From Ignavibacteria bacterium (GTDB lineage Bacteria > Bacteroidota > Ignavibacteria > Tepidaquicellales > Tepidaquicellaceae): 37,945 nt of DNA. A program made the translations under genes and the position numbers. The stretch is from positions 1 through 37,945 of the forward strand of contig JAIBBK010000059.1 of assembly GCA_019694675.1 (NCBI GenBank), written 5' to 3'. Shown one piece after another: positions 9,533-17,217 of the stretch. The number at the start of each line of letters is the position of its first letter. Position 1 is the stretch's first letter. Under the pieces are notes generated by a model, which saw only the letters and a program-made list of their open reading frames with translations, had not been told where the DNA came from and made no database searches.

Positions 9533-12500
9533 ATGAATACACTTAAAGTCATAATAGCGGCTTTGATTATTGCCTTCTTCTTCCCGGGAGGCAATGCAAA
9601 CGCTCAGTTCGGACAGAACAAGGTTCAGTACAAGAAATTCGACTGGCAGTTCATACAATCCAAACACTTCGATATCTATTTTCATCAGGGCGGAAGGTAT
9701 CTGGCCGAATTCGCAGCTCATGAGATCGAGAAGGCGCTGGAAATGATGTATGACAACATAGATTACGAAATAGCCAACAGAATTCCCCTCATCATATTCA
9801 ATTCGCACAACGAATTCCAGCAGAACAATGTGATAGATGAGTTTCTTCCGGAGGGAGTTGGCGGTGTAACTGAACTGTTCAAGAACAGGATTGTTTTGCC
9901 GTTTGAAGGAGACTACGAGAAATTCAGGCATGTAATTCACCACGAATTGCTCCATGCGTATATGAACGATATGTATTACGGGGGATCAATTCAGAACATC
10001 ATTTCGCGGAACATCAGCCTCACATTTCCGCTATGGTTCAGTGAAGGAATGGCGGAGTATCAGAGCATTTACGGACTTGACAAGGAGACGGATATGTTCA
10101 TGAGGGATGCAACCATTCATAATTACGTTCCCCCTCTTGACTATATGGGCGGTTACTTCGCTTACAGAGGCGGGCAGAGTTTCTTTTCATACCTTGCAGA
10201 CACATACGGTGAAGAGAAGATTGGCATACTCATGAATAATGTAAAAACATTCAGCGACGTTGAATCAGGCTTCAGAGAGACCTATAAAGTGGGACTGAGA
10301 GAATTGGATGAAAAATTTCAAAGGTATCTCAAGAGGACATACTGGCCCGATCTCAAAAGCAGAGAAGATGTAAGGGACTTTGCCAAGCAACTTACGAATC
10401 ATAAAAATGACGGAGGCAACTATAACATTGCACCAGCCATTTCGCCGGACGGCCAGAAATTCGCATTCATCTCAAATAAGGATGACCTCTTCGATGTTTA
10501 CATTGCAAGAACGAAGGATGGCCAGATAATCAAGAAAGTCATTGAAGGCAACAACTCCAGCGATTTCGAGGAGCTTCATATTCTGACGCCGGGCCTTGCA
10601 TGGTCCAAAGACGGCAAAAAACTTGCACTGAGCGCCAAATCAAGCGGGAGTGACGTTATTTACGTTATTGATATTGAAGAAGAGGACTGGACTCAGCTCC
10701 CGGTAAATTTCGAAACGATCAACTTCATGAGCTGGTCGCCAAAAGGGAACATAATTGCATTTATTGGTTCAAAGGCAGACAGATCAGACTTGTACCTTTA
10801 TGACATCCCATTGAAGAAACTCACTCCCCTGACAAGCGACTATTTCACGGATCAAAATCCGACCTGGTCTCTCGACGGAAAGACGGTCTTCTTCACTTCA
10901 GACCGCGGAGATTACACTGATCCTTCAAAGATCCCGGCTGACTTTAAAATGTGGGAGTATGACTATTCAGGCATTGACTATTACGGGATTGATGTTGCGT
11001 CAAAAAAGATGACAAGATACAGCAATTCGAAGGACACAAAAGAAGGATATGTACAAATATCATCTGACGGAAACAAGATCCTTTATGTGTCAGACATGAA
11101 CGGCATCAAGAACATCTATGTAAGGGAGCGTGATTCAAGCGGAAAGGTGACCGACAGGCCTGTTACAAATTCCCTGAATCCAATTGATCAGCTTTCTTTG
11201 TCGAAAGACGGAAAGAAACTCTTATTCGTTTCTCTCAATGAAGGCGGTTACGACATTTTTTCGCTTGACAATCCATTTGAACGGAAGATCGAAATGGACT
11301 CACTTCCGCCAACGGAGTTTGTGTTAAGACAAAGGGAGAATCAGGCCCTGATTGCTGATTATAACAGCGCCAAAAATTCAAGAGGACTCAGAGATTCAAA
11401 GTTCCTCACTGACTCCAGCCTTGTAGCAAGCTCCATTGACAGCAAGAATGACAGTGCCTCGTTGATATCTGAAGGTAAAGATGTCGAATCCGTTGAGAGC
11501 AAAGATTCCGAAAAGAACGCGAAGTTCTACGGTGAGGATGTGGTCGTAGATCTTGGTAAGACCGGACAGGAAGTTAAGATCCCGAGTCTTTCGGAAAGGG
11601 ATGCGTCGAATCCCAACTTCAATCTGTATGACAATGTCAATCCGGACGGTTCCTTCAAGATCAAGAATTACAAAGTGAAGTTCTCTCCGGACCTTGTTTA
11701 CGGAAATGCTGCTTACACATCCTTCTACGGTTTTCAGGGCTTGGCGCAGATATCTCTCAGCGATCTACTTGGGGACCACAGGATCATAATTCAAACATCA
11801 ATGGTGATAGACCTGAAGAACAGTGATTACGCTGTTGGGTATTATTATCTGCCCAAGAGGACTGACTTTGGAATATATCTTTATCATACGGCGAGGTTTG
11901 TTAATTATGGTGTGACTCCCTTTCAGAGTTTTCTTTACAGATACAGAACAATTGGCGGCACTCTGTCCGCATCTTATCCGATTTCGAGGTTCAAAAGAAT
12001 TGACGGATTGCTGACAGGTGAATTCATAAGCCGTGAAAATCTCGATTATACGCTTGAACCGACGGAAGACAAATTACTGTTTGTCCCTTCAGTCAGTCTC
12101 GTTCATGACAATACCGTATTTGGCTACACGTCACCTGTGAGTGGCACGCGATACAACTTGACCCTTATGGCATCTCCAAAGCTCGGCCCTGACGGCATTG
12201 GATTCGGCTCACTGTTGGGCGATCTGAGGCACTACATGAAACTCGGAGATGATTACACGTTTGTGACGAGGCTTACAGGCGGAGCAAGCTTTGGTCCCAA
12301 TCCTCAGAGGTTTTTCATTGGCGGTATGGCAAACTGGATAAACTATGATTACGAGAATACCACTATCCCGATCGAGGATATACAGGATTTCGCATTCTCA
12401 TCCCCGGGACTTCCTCTGAGAGGATATAATTATGACAGACTTTCAGGCTCAAAGTATGCCATTGCCAATATCGAGCTGAGATTCCCGCTCCTGAAGTATC

Positions 12501-12766
12501 TTGTTTTCGGGGCGATACCGTTCGGATTTGCAAATATTGAAGGCGTGGCGTTCGTTGATGCCGGTACAGCATGGACAGATGATCTGGAACTAATAAGGGA
12601 ATTGCCGAACGGCACGGATGTAACCAAGGATCTGCTGATAGGAACAGGTCTTGGAGCAAGGGTAAATCTGCTGGGTTTTCCGTTCATGTTTGATGTTGCC
12701 TGGAGGTATAATCTGCAGGGATTCTCTGAGCCGAAGTATTATGTGTCGCTGGGTTACAATTTCTAA
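9533..12766 (+). CDS. Peptidase (HEXXH) - TolB-like propeller - BamA-like barrel fusion protein
   Basis: A 1077-aa protein with a signal peptide (cleavage near NANAQ, residue 24). Residues about 30-290 are a peptidase MA-like gluzincin: zinc ligands H137 and H141 with catalytic E138 in HHELLHAYMND, and a likely third ligand, E171, in WFSEGMAEY. Residues about 295-585 contain TolB/PD40-type propeller blades (APAISPDGQKFAFIS, PTWSLDGKTVFFTSDR, KILYVSDMNGIKNIYV). An acidic, Ser/Lys-rich linker spans about 600-690. Residues about 715-1077 resemble the surface-antigen (Omp85/BamA) barrel, ending in Phe (YYVSLGYNF) as a BAM beta-signal should. POTRA domains are not evident. The likely role is an outer-membrane-anchored periplasmic metallopeptidase; the substrate is unknown. 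The 82-bp gap before it suggests its own promoter. A 28-bp palindrome follows the stop. Confidence 0.85.
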   Translation: MNTLKVIIAALIIAFFFPGGNANAQFGQNKVQYKKFDWQFIQSKHFDIYFHQGGRYLAEFAAHEIEKALEMMYDNIDYEIANRIPLIIFNSHNEFQQNNVIDEFLPEGVGGVTELFKNRIVLPFEGDYEKFRHVIHHELLHAYMNDMYYGGSIQNIISRNISLTFPLWFSEGMAEYQSIYGLDKETDMFMRDATIHNYVPPLDYMGGYFAYRGGQSFFSYLADTYGEEKIGILMNNVKTFSDVESGFRETYKVGLRELDEKFQRYLKRTYWPDLKSREDVRDFAKQLTNHKNDGGNYNIAPAISPDGQKFAFISNKDDLFDVYIARTKDGQIIKKVIEGNNSSDFEELHILTPGLAWSKDGKKLALSAKSSGSDVIYVIDIEEEDWTQLPVNFETINFMSWSPKGNIIAFIGSKADRSDLYLYDIPLKKLTPLTSDYFTDQNPTWSLDGKTVFFTSDRGDYTDPSKIPADFKMWEYDYSGIDYYGIDVASKKMTRYSNSKDTKEGYVQISSDGNKILYVSDMNGIKNIYVRERDSSGKVTDRPVTNSLNPIDQLSLSKDGKKLLFVSLNEGGYDIFSLDNPFERKIEMDSLPPTEFVLRQRENQALIADYNSAKNSRGLRDSKFLTDSSLVASSIDSKNDSASLISEGKDVESVESKDSEKNAKFYGEDVVVDLGKTGQEVKIPSLSERDASNPNFNLYDNVNPDGSFKIKNYKVKFSPDLVYGNAAYTSFYGFQGLAQISLSDLLGDHRIIIQTSMVIDLKNSDYAVGYYYLPKRTDFGIYLYHTARFVNYGVTPFQSFLYRYRTIGGTLSASYPISRFKRIDGLLTGEFISRENLDYTLEPTEDKLLFVPSVSLVHDNTVFGYTSPVSGTRYNLTLMASPKLGPDGIGFGSLLGDLRHYMKLGDDYTFVTRLTGGASFGPNPQRFFIGGMANWINYDYENTTIPIEDIQDFAFSSPGLPLRGYNYDRLSGSKYAIANIELRFPLLKYLVFGAIPFGFANIEGVAFVDAGTAWTDDLELIRELPNGTDVTKDLLIGTGLGARVNLLGFPFMFDVAWRYNLQGFSEPKYYVSLGYNF

Positions 12767-12767
12767 C

Positions 12768-12799
12768 AAAAAGAGCCCGGAATATATATTCCGGGCTCT
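12768..12799. terminator. 28-bp perfect palindrome, bidirectional terminator between convergent genes
   Basis: A perfect 28-bp palindrome occupies 12772-12799, with arms AGAGCCCGGAATAT and ATATTCCGGGCTCT. It sits 5 bases after the stop of the peptidase-barrel gene and 22 bases beyond the stop of rplI on the other strand. Read on the - strand the hairpin is followed by TTTTTG, so it is a convincing intrinsic terminator for rplI. On the + strand it lacks a T-run, so there it may only stabilise the 3' end. Confidence 0.85.
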
Positions 12800-12821
12800 C
12801 CTTCACCAAAAAAACCTCCTG

Positions 12822-13334
12822 CTAATCCTGCGAGGACTCTGATTCAGTTTCTGCGGCAACATTCTCTTCCACCGGCGTTTCATCAGCACTTTCGTCAACT
12901 ACGTTGATATTCAGAGTTGCAACTACAGCATGCTGAAGCTTAATATCTATCGCATGCTGACCGAGCGACTTCACTGCATCTCTAATCATGATCTTCTTTC
13001 TGTCTATGCCTTCAATACCTGCTGTAACCAGTTCATCGTGGATCATTTGTGCCGTTACTGAACCGAATATCCTTCCTTCCTCACCTGACTTGACCTTGAT
13101 GGTCACAAGAGCAGACGCAATCCGCTCTGCAAGCGACTTCGATTCCTCAAGCTGCTTCTCAATCTTTCGGCGCCTCTGTTTTCTGATCTCCTCAAAGTTC
13201 TTAAGGTTAGATTGAGTAGCCTGAATTGCCAATCCATTGGGAATCAGGTAATTTCTCGCATAACCGTCTTTGACCTCCACGATCTGACCTTCATCGCCAA
13301 GAAGCTCGTTATCAGACTTCAGTATTACTTTCAT
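12822..13334 (-). CDS. rplI: 50S ribosomal protein L9 (bL9)
   Basis: A 170-aa protein. Residues 1-45 are the classic L9 N-terminal domain (MKVILKSDNELLGDEGQIVE, GYARNYLIPNGLA), followed by the long connecting helix (residues about 47-80) and the C-terminal domain (GRIFGSVTAQMIHDEL). L9 binds 23S rRNA near the L1 stalk and helps maintain reading frame. It is about 20 residues longer than the usual 148-150 because of an acidic Glu/Ser-rich tail (residues about 148-170). A terminator lies between it and ssb, so some transcription may begin in the short A/T-rich leader upstream of its ATG. The usual rpsR neighbour is missing. Confidence 0.97.
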   Translation of the reverse strand: MKVILKSDNELLGDEGQIVEVKDGYARNYLIPNGLAIQATQSNLKNFEEIRKQRRRKIEKQLEESKSLAERIASALVTIKVKSGEEGRIFGSVTAQMIHDELVTAGIEGIDRKKIMIRDAVKSLGQHAIDIKLQHAVVATLNINVVDESADETPVEENVAAETESESSQD

Positions 13335-13366
13335 TTCTTTATGTTATTTTAAAAAAATCAAAAAAA

Positions 13367-13394
13367 GAGTGGTGGAATATATATTCCACCACTC
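13367..13394 (-). terminator. 28-bp palindromic intrinsic terminator between ssb and rplI
   Basis: A perfect 28-bp palindrome with arms GAGTGGTGGAATAT and ATATTCCACCACTC. On the - strand it lies 11 bases after the ssb stop and is followed by TTTTTTGATTTTTTT, a strong U-tract. It shares the central GGAATATATATTCC with the palindrome at 12772-12799, while the outer stems differ. It should reduce read-through from rpsF-ssb into rplI. Confidence 0.88.
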
Positions 13395-13405
13395 CTGAAA
13401 AACTC

Positions 13406-13879
13406 TCAGCTTGCCTGCTGACCTTTATTCTCTTCTCCCTTTATGAGATCAGAATCTTCCGGTGAAAGAAGTGAATCAAAAGAATCATCTGTGAATGAGG
13501 AAACATCATCTTCCTTATCAATACCGACGCCGCCTTTCTTATTAAGGAACTGTATCCTCCTTGCCTTTATCTCTACAATTGTCCTGTTAGCACCGTCTTC
13601 AGTCTTAAAAGTCCTGCTCTGCAGCTCTCCGTCAACCAATACTGCATGACCCTTTCGTAGCCTGTCCCTGCAACTGTCTGCAAGCCTGTTCCAGGCCACA
13701 ATACCCACATAGCACACATCCTCTTTCCAGTCTTCATTCTTATCCTTGAATCTCCTGTTGCTTGCAATAGAAAAATTCACAACAGGGGTTCCTGATGTTG
13801 TCTGTCTGAAGATCGGGTCTTTTGTAAGGTTTCCGGCGATTATTACCGAGTTCAATTCGGGCATCTTAAAGTCAGCCAT
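13406..13879 (-). CDS. ssb: Single-stranded DNA-binding protein
   Basis: A 157-aa protein with one OB-fold (residues about 8-112): NSVIIAGNLTKDPIFRQTTSGTPVVNFSIASNRRF, VGIVAWNRLADSC and LRKGHAVLVDGELQSRTF are diagnostic. It coats single-stranded DNA during replication and repair. The start is supported by a strong AGGAGGAG on the - strand (13884-13891) just upstream of the ATG. The tail is acidic (DDSFDSLLSPEDSDLIKGEE) but ends GQQAS, without the canonical acidic-Pro-Phe tip that recruits SSB partners, so this may be a paralogue or a variant. It lies 33 bases downstream of rpsF and is followed by a terminator. Confidence 0.95.
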   Translation of the reverse strand: MADFKMPELNSVIIAGNLTKDPIFRQTTSGTPVVNFSIASNRRFKDKNEDWKEDVCYVGIVAWNRLADSCRDRLRKGHAVLVDGELQSRTFKTEDGANRTIVEIKARRIQFLNKKGGVGIDKEDDVSSFTDDSFDSLLSPEDSDLIKGEENKGQQAS

Positions 13880-13912
13880 GATTCTCCTCCTATAGAGATT
13901 ACTTATTTGAAA

Positions 13913-14335
13913 TTAGTTTTCAACTTTTTCCGGTACTTCAGCAGTGGCCTCTTCCTTTGCCTGACTGGCCTGCAATTCGGCGAGCTTGGCTTCTTCCTGC
14001 AAAGCCTTGTTCTTGAAATGCACTTCCTTTTCCTTCTTTGTCCTGTCTGAGACCTGAATTGATAAATATCTCAGAAGGTTCTCATCAAGCTGATATGCTC
14101 TTTCAATCTTTGCTATCACTCCGGGATTGCACATGATCTCAAAACATACATAGAAGCCGTTCTGACGTTTTCTTATCGGATATGCCATTCGTCTTCTGCC
14201 TATGTTGTTCACATTCAGAATGTCAATTTCATTCTTTTTCAGAAGATTCGTGAACTTTGAAATTGTTTCCTGAACGGCATTGTCATCCAGATTCCCGTCA
14301 ATAATGACGTAGGACTCGTAATACTTCTTTGACAA
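13913..14335 (-). CDS. rpsF: 30S ribosomal protein S6 (bS6)
   Basis: A 140-aa protein with the S6 core in residues 1-100 (KYYESYVIIDGNLDDNAVQETI, IGRRRMAYPIRKRQNGFYVCFEI, ERAYQLDENLLRYLSIQV). It binds the 16S rRNA platform as a heterodimer with S18. The C-terminus carries a Lys/Ala/Glu-rich extension of about 35 residues. The start codon is TTG, supported by an AGAGG Shine-Dalgarno about five bases upstream; no ATG fits the conserved N-terminus. A promoter with TTGAAA, a 17-bp spacer and TATATTTG lies at 14359-14389. It is the first gene of rpsF-ssb-rplI; the partner gene rpsR is absent from this cluster. Confidence 0.97.
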   Translation of the reverse strand: MSKKYYESYVIIDGNLDDNAVQETISKFTNLLKKNEIDILNVNNIGRRRMAYPIRKRQNGFYVCFEIMCNPGVIAKIERAYQLDENLLRYLSIQVSDRTKKEKEVHFKNKALQEEAKLAELQASQAKEEATAEVPEKVEN

Positions 14336-14358
14336 AATTTCCTCTTGAATTTAAGTTA

Positions 14359-14389
14359 CAAATATAGATTTATGCGAAGTGTATTTCAA
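14359..14389 (-). promoter_or_regulatory. Promoter of the rpsF-ssb operon
   Basis: On the - strand TTGAAA (14384-14389) is separated by 17 bases from TATATT (14361-14366), which extends to TATATTTG. This is close to the sigma-70 consensus, and the -10 half also fits the Bacteroidota TAnnTTTG form. It ends 23 bases before the TTG start of rpsF, leaving room for the ribosome-binding site. Confidence 0.65.
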
Positions 14390-14431
14390 CTCAATTTCCG
14401 CAAAAATACTCGTCCGCCTGATTAAAAACTG

Positions 14432-14514
14432 TGCGGGAGGCGGGACTTGAACCCGCACGCCTTGTGAGCGCCACCCCCTCAAGATGGTGTGTCTGCCAGT
14501 TCCACCACTCCCGC
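14432..14514 (-). tRNA. tRNA-Leu (anticodon GAG)
   Basis: The - strand folds into a class II tRNA: acceptor stem GCGGGAG/CTCCCGC, D-arm with AACTGGCAGACA, anticodon stem CCATC/GGTGG around the loop TTGAGGG (anticodon GAG, reading CUC/CUU), a long variable arm (CGCTCACAAGGCG), and T-arm GCGGG-TTCAAGT-CCCGC. The long variable arm and loop features identify leucine. The discriminator is A and the next bases are CAG, so CCA is not encoded and must be added after transcription. A T-run follows about three bases past the 3' end. Confidence 0.95.
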
Positions 14515-14526
14515 AAAAAGTCATGC

Positions 14527-14555
14527 AATTTAACTTAATTCCGTAAGAAATTCAA
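14527..14555 (-). promoter_or_regulatory. Candidate promoter of tRNA-Leu
   Basis: On the - strand TTGAAT (14550-14555), a 17-bp spacer and TAAATT (14527-14532) end 12 bases before the first base of the tRNA. Each hexamer matches the sigma-70 consensus at four of six positions, and the distance suits a stable-RNA promoter. The rest of 14556-14680 shows only a weak GAAAGAA/TTCTTTC hairpin at 14657-14682 overlapping the end of the next gene. Confidence 0.4.
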
Positions 14556-14680
14556 TTGACTTACCTGACTATGAGACCTGTGAATCAATGTGTCCGGCTG
14601 ATGATAATTTCAATTCACCCTGACCGACATCACTTTCAACCCGGTTTGCGTAGCCGGAAAGAATGAGGTGCTCAGTTCTT

Positions 14681-15247
14681 TCACGATTTCAATATCAGCC
14701 GGGCTTTTTGTATCATTCTATAAAACCAGTAAATTATGAATATCAAAACGATCAAAGCCAGAACCGGCAGGAAAATGGCCATGAATGAAATTACTGTAGA
14801 TGCAACCGACTCGATAGTGGAAACAATTGGATTACCGAGACCGGTTGTGAAGACCGAAGACAAAGCACGTGCCTTTATTGACAGCAATTGTGTGTTCAAA
14901 GCCGCACCGCCACCGAGAATTATTGCCAGTGTCCACTTAAGAAGCGGATTAAACTCCACTATCATCGAACTCGTAAGAAGAGCACCTGCAACCAGTGAAA
15001 GCGGGAGTGAAATCACGTCCAGCATATTGTCGATCCAGGGAATGTAATATGCGCCGATTTCAACAACGGTAGCAACGGAAAATGCTATCAGAGCAGGCAT
15101 TGAGCCAATCCATTCGGCGGATCCACCGAGGTCTATCCACCCTGAGAACGAACAGATGCTCAGAACCAGAAACGGAACAAATATTCTGAATCCGCTCGCA
15201 GCACTCAGGCTTATACCGATTATCAGACTGATTATGATCTCGGCCAT
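14681..15247 (-). CDS. DUF4126-family membrane protein
   Basis: A 188-aa polytopic protein. It begins MAEIIISLIIGISLSAASGFRIFVP, a glycine/alanine-rich first segment with the AASGFR motif typical of DUF4126. About five membrane helices follow, with DNMLDVISLPLSLVAGALL and PIVSTIESVASTVISF in between, and a short basic tail. The family is found in many bacteria and its function is unknown. It is transcribed alone towards the tRNA-Leu gene and diverges from the MerC-family gene across about 100 bases. Confidence 0.75.
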   Translation of the reverse strand: MAEIIISLIIGISLSAASGFRIFVPFLVLSICSFSGWIDLGGSAEWIGSMPALIAFSVATVVEIGAYYIPWIDNMLDVISLPLSLVAGALLTSSMIVEFNPLLKWTLAIILGGGAALNTQLLSIKARALSSVFTTGLGNPIVSTIESVASTVISFMAIFLPVLALIVLIFIIYWFYRMIQKARLILKS

Positions 15248-15340
15248 TAGGTGATTTGTTTAAGTTAAGGCAAAGAGGATTTCATCAATGGCACATATCA
15301 TCCGGTTTTGCACTTGCTTGAAAATGCAATATTGAATAAC

Positions 15341-15357
15341 TTGCAAATGAATTGCAA
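15341..15357. promoter_or_regulatory. Paired TTGCAA palindromes, possible operator at the MerC-family gene
   Basis: TTGCAA-ATGAA-TTGCAA: two copies of a self-complementary hexamer whose starts are 11 bases apart, one helical turn. It overlaps one candidate start codon (ATG at 15347) of the MerC-family gene. Partial copies (TTGCAC at 15308, TGCAAT at 15325) lie upstream. The spacing and symmetry suit a dimeric repressor; the regulator is not identified. Confidence 0.3.
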
Positions 15358-15805
15358 AATGACAAACACTGATTCACATAAAATAGCAATCCGCCTTGAT
15401 TCTATCGGTGCAACGGCTTCCCTCATCTGCGCCATACATTGCGCTTTGTTTCCGGCTTTCATGGTAATCCTCGCTCTTTACGGTATGGATTTCGCAGCAG
15501 GCACAATGTTTGAATCTGTATTCATACTCACCAGCGTATGCATTGGGTTCTTCACATTCTATCACGGGTTCCGGAACCATCACAGGAAGTTCTATCCTGC
15601 ACTCATTTTTCTATTGGGGCTGACTATCATCGTTGCATCCCATTTGCTGTTCCATTCACATGAAAGCGCTAAACCGGATTCCTTTAACCCTGATTACATG
15701 TTGTCTCCATTTGGCGCGCTTCTGATTGCCACCGGGCATTTGCTCAACAGGAAGTTATCCAAGAAGATAACATCAACAGGGAGTTGCTGCCGGCAACCCT
15801 CTTAA
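15347..15805 (+). CDS. MerC-domain membrane protein
   Basis: About 152 aa (148 if translation starts at the ATG at 15359; a TTG at 15308 is also in frame but less likely). It has four hydrophobic segments. The first includes CAIHCALFPAF, the paired-cysteine motif of MerC, followed by HHRKFYPALIFLLGL, LLFHSHES and a last helix ending in a Cys-Cys tail (GSCCRQPS). MerC was first known as a mercury transporter; chromosomal homologues outside mer operons, as here, are of uncertain function, perhaps metal homeostasis. No mer or regulator gene is adjacent. A small hairpin (GTTGC/GCAAC with AGGG/CCCT flanks, 15778-15800) overlaps the stop and might serve as a weak 3' structure. Confidence 0.75.
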   Translation: MNCKMTNTDSHKIAIRLDSIGATASLICAIHCALFPAFMVILALYGMDFAAGTMFESVFILTSVCIGFFTFYHGFRNHHRKFYPALIFLLGLTIIVASHLLFHSHESAKPDSFNPDYMLSPFGALLIATGHLLNRKLSKKITSTGSCCRQPS

Positions 15806-15842
15806 CAAGCCGTCTGAGTTGCCCTTCTGACCAATTCAATTG

Positions 15843-17210
15843 TCAGGATTCCTTGTACGAGATCTTTTTGGGAACTGTGAATTGCCTGACCCCTTCGACC
15901 GAGCCAATGTAGCCGAATCCGCTTTGCTTGATTCCTACCCATGGAGTCCCTGAAACACCGCCAATTCCCTGATTCACCCCGATCATCCCGGATTCAATCC
16001 GCTCAGCCAGTTGCTTTCCCCTCTTCAGGTTACCTGTCCATATTGTAGCACCCAATCCAAATGTCGACTTGTTCGCCTTTTCAACTGCTTCTTCAGCGTT
16101 TTTCACTTTCTGAATGCAAATCACAGGACCGAATGTTTCAGTTACCATGAGGTCATGCCTTTCGCTGAGATTGCTGACAACTGTAGGCTCCATGAAGAAC
16201 CCCTCACCTTCAATTTTCTTTCCGCCATACAATACCTTTGCACCCTTCTTCCTTGCATCTTCTATCTGGTCAATGACATGCTTGCGCTGGGTTTCGCTTA
16301 CCAGAGGGCCCATGCTGACATCCTCAAAACCTGATCCGACCCTGTACTTTTTCACTTCTTCAAGCACAAGTTTTTCAAACTTGGACGAGATCTTGTCCTC
16401 CACATATATCCTCTCCACAGATACGCACACCTGCCCGGAATTTCTCAAAGAGCCGTGTACGGCATAAGGAACAGCTTTTTTCAGATCGGCATCCTTAAGA
16501 ACAATCATCGGATCCTTGCCACCTAATTCGAGTACAAGCCTGGTCAGATTCTGTGAACATGCTTCCATTATCTTCTTACCCACTGCCTGTGAACCGACAA
16601 ATGCAACCATATCTATGTCTGACTTTATGAGCGCCTCGCCAACCTCTTCCGCTCCCTGAACGAGGTTGATCACTCCTTTGGGCAAATGTTTGTTGAATAT
16701 CTCGTATATGGCTTTCCCGGTAAGCGGTGTGTTTTCTGATGGCTTGAAGACCACTGTGTTGCCCATTAAAATTGCAGGAGACAACAATGACTCTGGCATT
16801 CCCACCGGGAAATTCCAGGGCGTGATTACCGCTACAACCCCCAATGGCACTCTGTGAAGTTCAGTTACCTGCCTTTCTTCCTTATACGTTTCGATTTTCA
16901 GGCCTCTTTCACATAGCGAGATATTCTCTTCGATCGAATAGGCTGTACCTTCCACTTCTCCCACAGCCGATCTGTAGATCTTCCCCATTTCCTTCGTAAT
17001 GAGCTCACCAATCTTCTCTTTCTCCTTGTGGAGGTCTTTTGCAATGTTCTTAAAAAGGGAAGCTCGCTTCTTGAACGGAACAAACTGCCACGTCTTGGAT
17101 GCTTTTCTGGCAAGCTTAACTCCTGATGCTACTTCTCCCGGAGATGAGCATTTTATCTTTTCAATCAATTCACCCGTTGCCGGATCTATGTCAAGAATGA
17201 ACTTTCTCAT
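15843..17210 (-). CDS. NAD(P)-dependent aldehyde dehydrogenase (succinate-semialdehyde dehydrogenase-like)
   Basis: A 455-aa aldehyde dehydrogenase, the length typical of the GabD1/SSADH subgroup that lacks extra N-terminal residues. Key sites are visible: N133 in ITPWNFP, E228 in LELGGKDP (general base) and the nucleophile C262 in NSGQVCVSVERIYV. ETFGPVICI and the C-terminal GVKQSG-like motif (GIKQSGFG) are also present. It oxidises an aldehyde to a carboxylate in the cytoplasm; succinate semialdehyde is the best guess from family, but the substrate is not fixed by sequence. It is the last gene of the anmK-SDR-epimerase-ALDH operon, 7 bases after the epimerase stop. Confidence 0.92.
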   Translation of the reverse strand: MRKFILDIDPATGELIEKIKCSSPGEVASGVKLARKASKTWQFVPFKKRASLFKNIAKDLHKEKEKIGELITKEMGKIYRSAVGEVEGTAYSIEENISLCERGLKIETYKEERQVTELHRVPLGVVAVITPWNFPVGMPESLLSPAILMGNTVVFKPSENTPLTGKAIYEIFNKHLPKGVINLVQGAEEVGEALIKSDIDMVAFVGSQAVGKKIMEACSQNLTRLVLELGGKDPMIVLKDADLKKAVPYAVHGSLRNSGQVCVSVERIYVEDKISSKFEKLVLEEVKKYRVGSGFEDVSMGPLVSETQRKHVIDQIEDARKKGAKVLYGGKKIEGEGFFMEPTVVSNLSERHDLMVTETFGPVICIQKVKNAEEAVEKANKSTFGLGATIWTGNLKRGKQLAERIESGMIGVNQGIGGVSGTPWVGIKQSGFGYIGSVEGVRQFTVPKKISYKES

Positions 17211-17217
17211 AATCGTA

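Noticed and set aside
9359..9955. 198-aa - strand open frame across the end of the PLD gene and the start of the peptidase-barrel gene
   Set aside because: It is antisense to the T9SS sorting domain and to the peptidase domain, both strongly supported.
15308..15346. TTG start for the MerC-family gene
   Set aside because: It would add 13 residues not typical of the family and lacks a ribosome-binding site; the ATGs at 15347 and 15359 are better.
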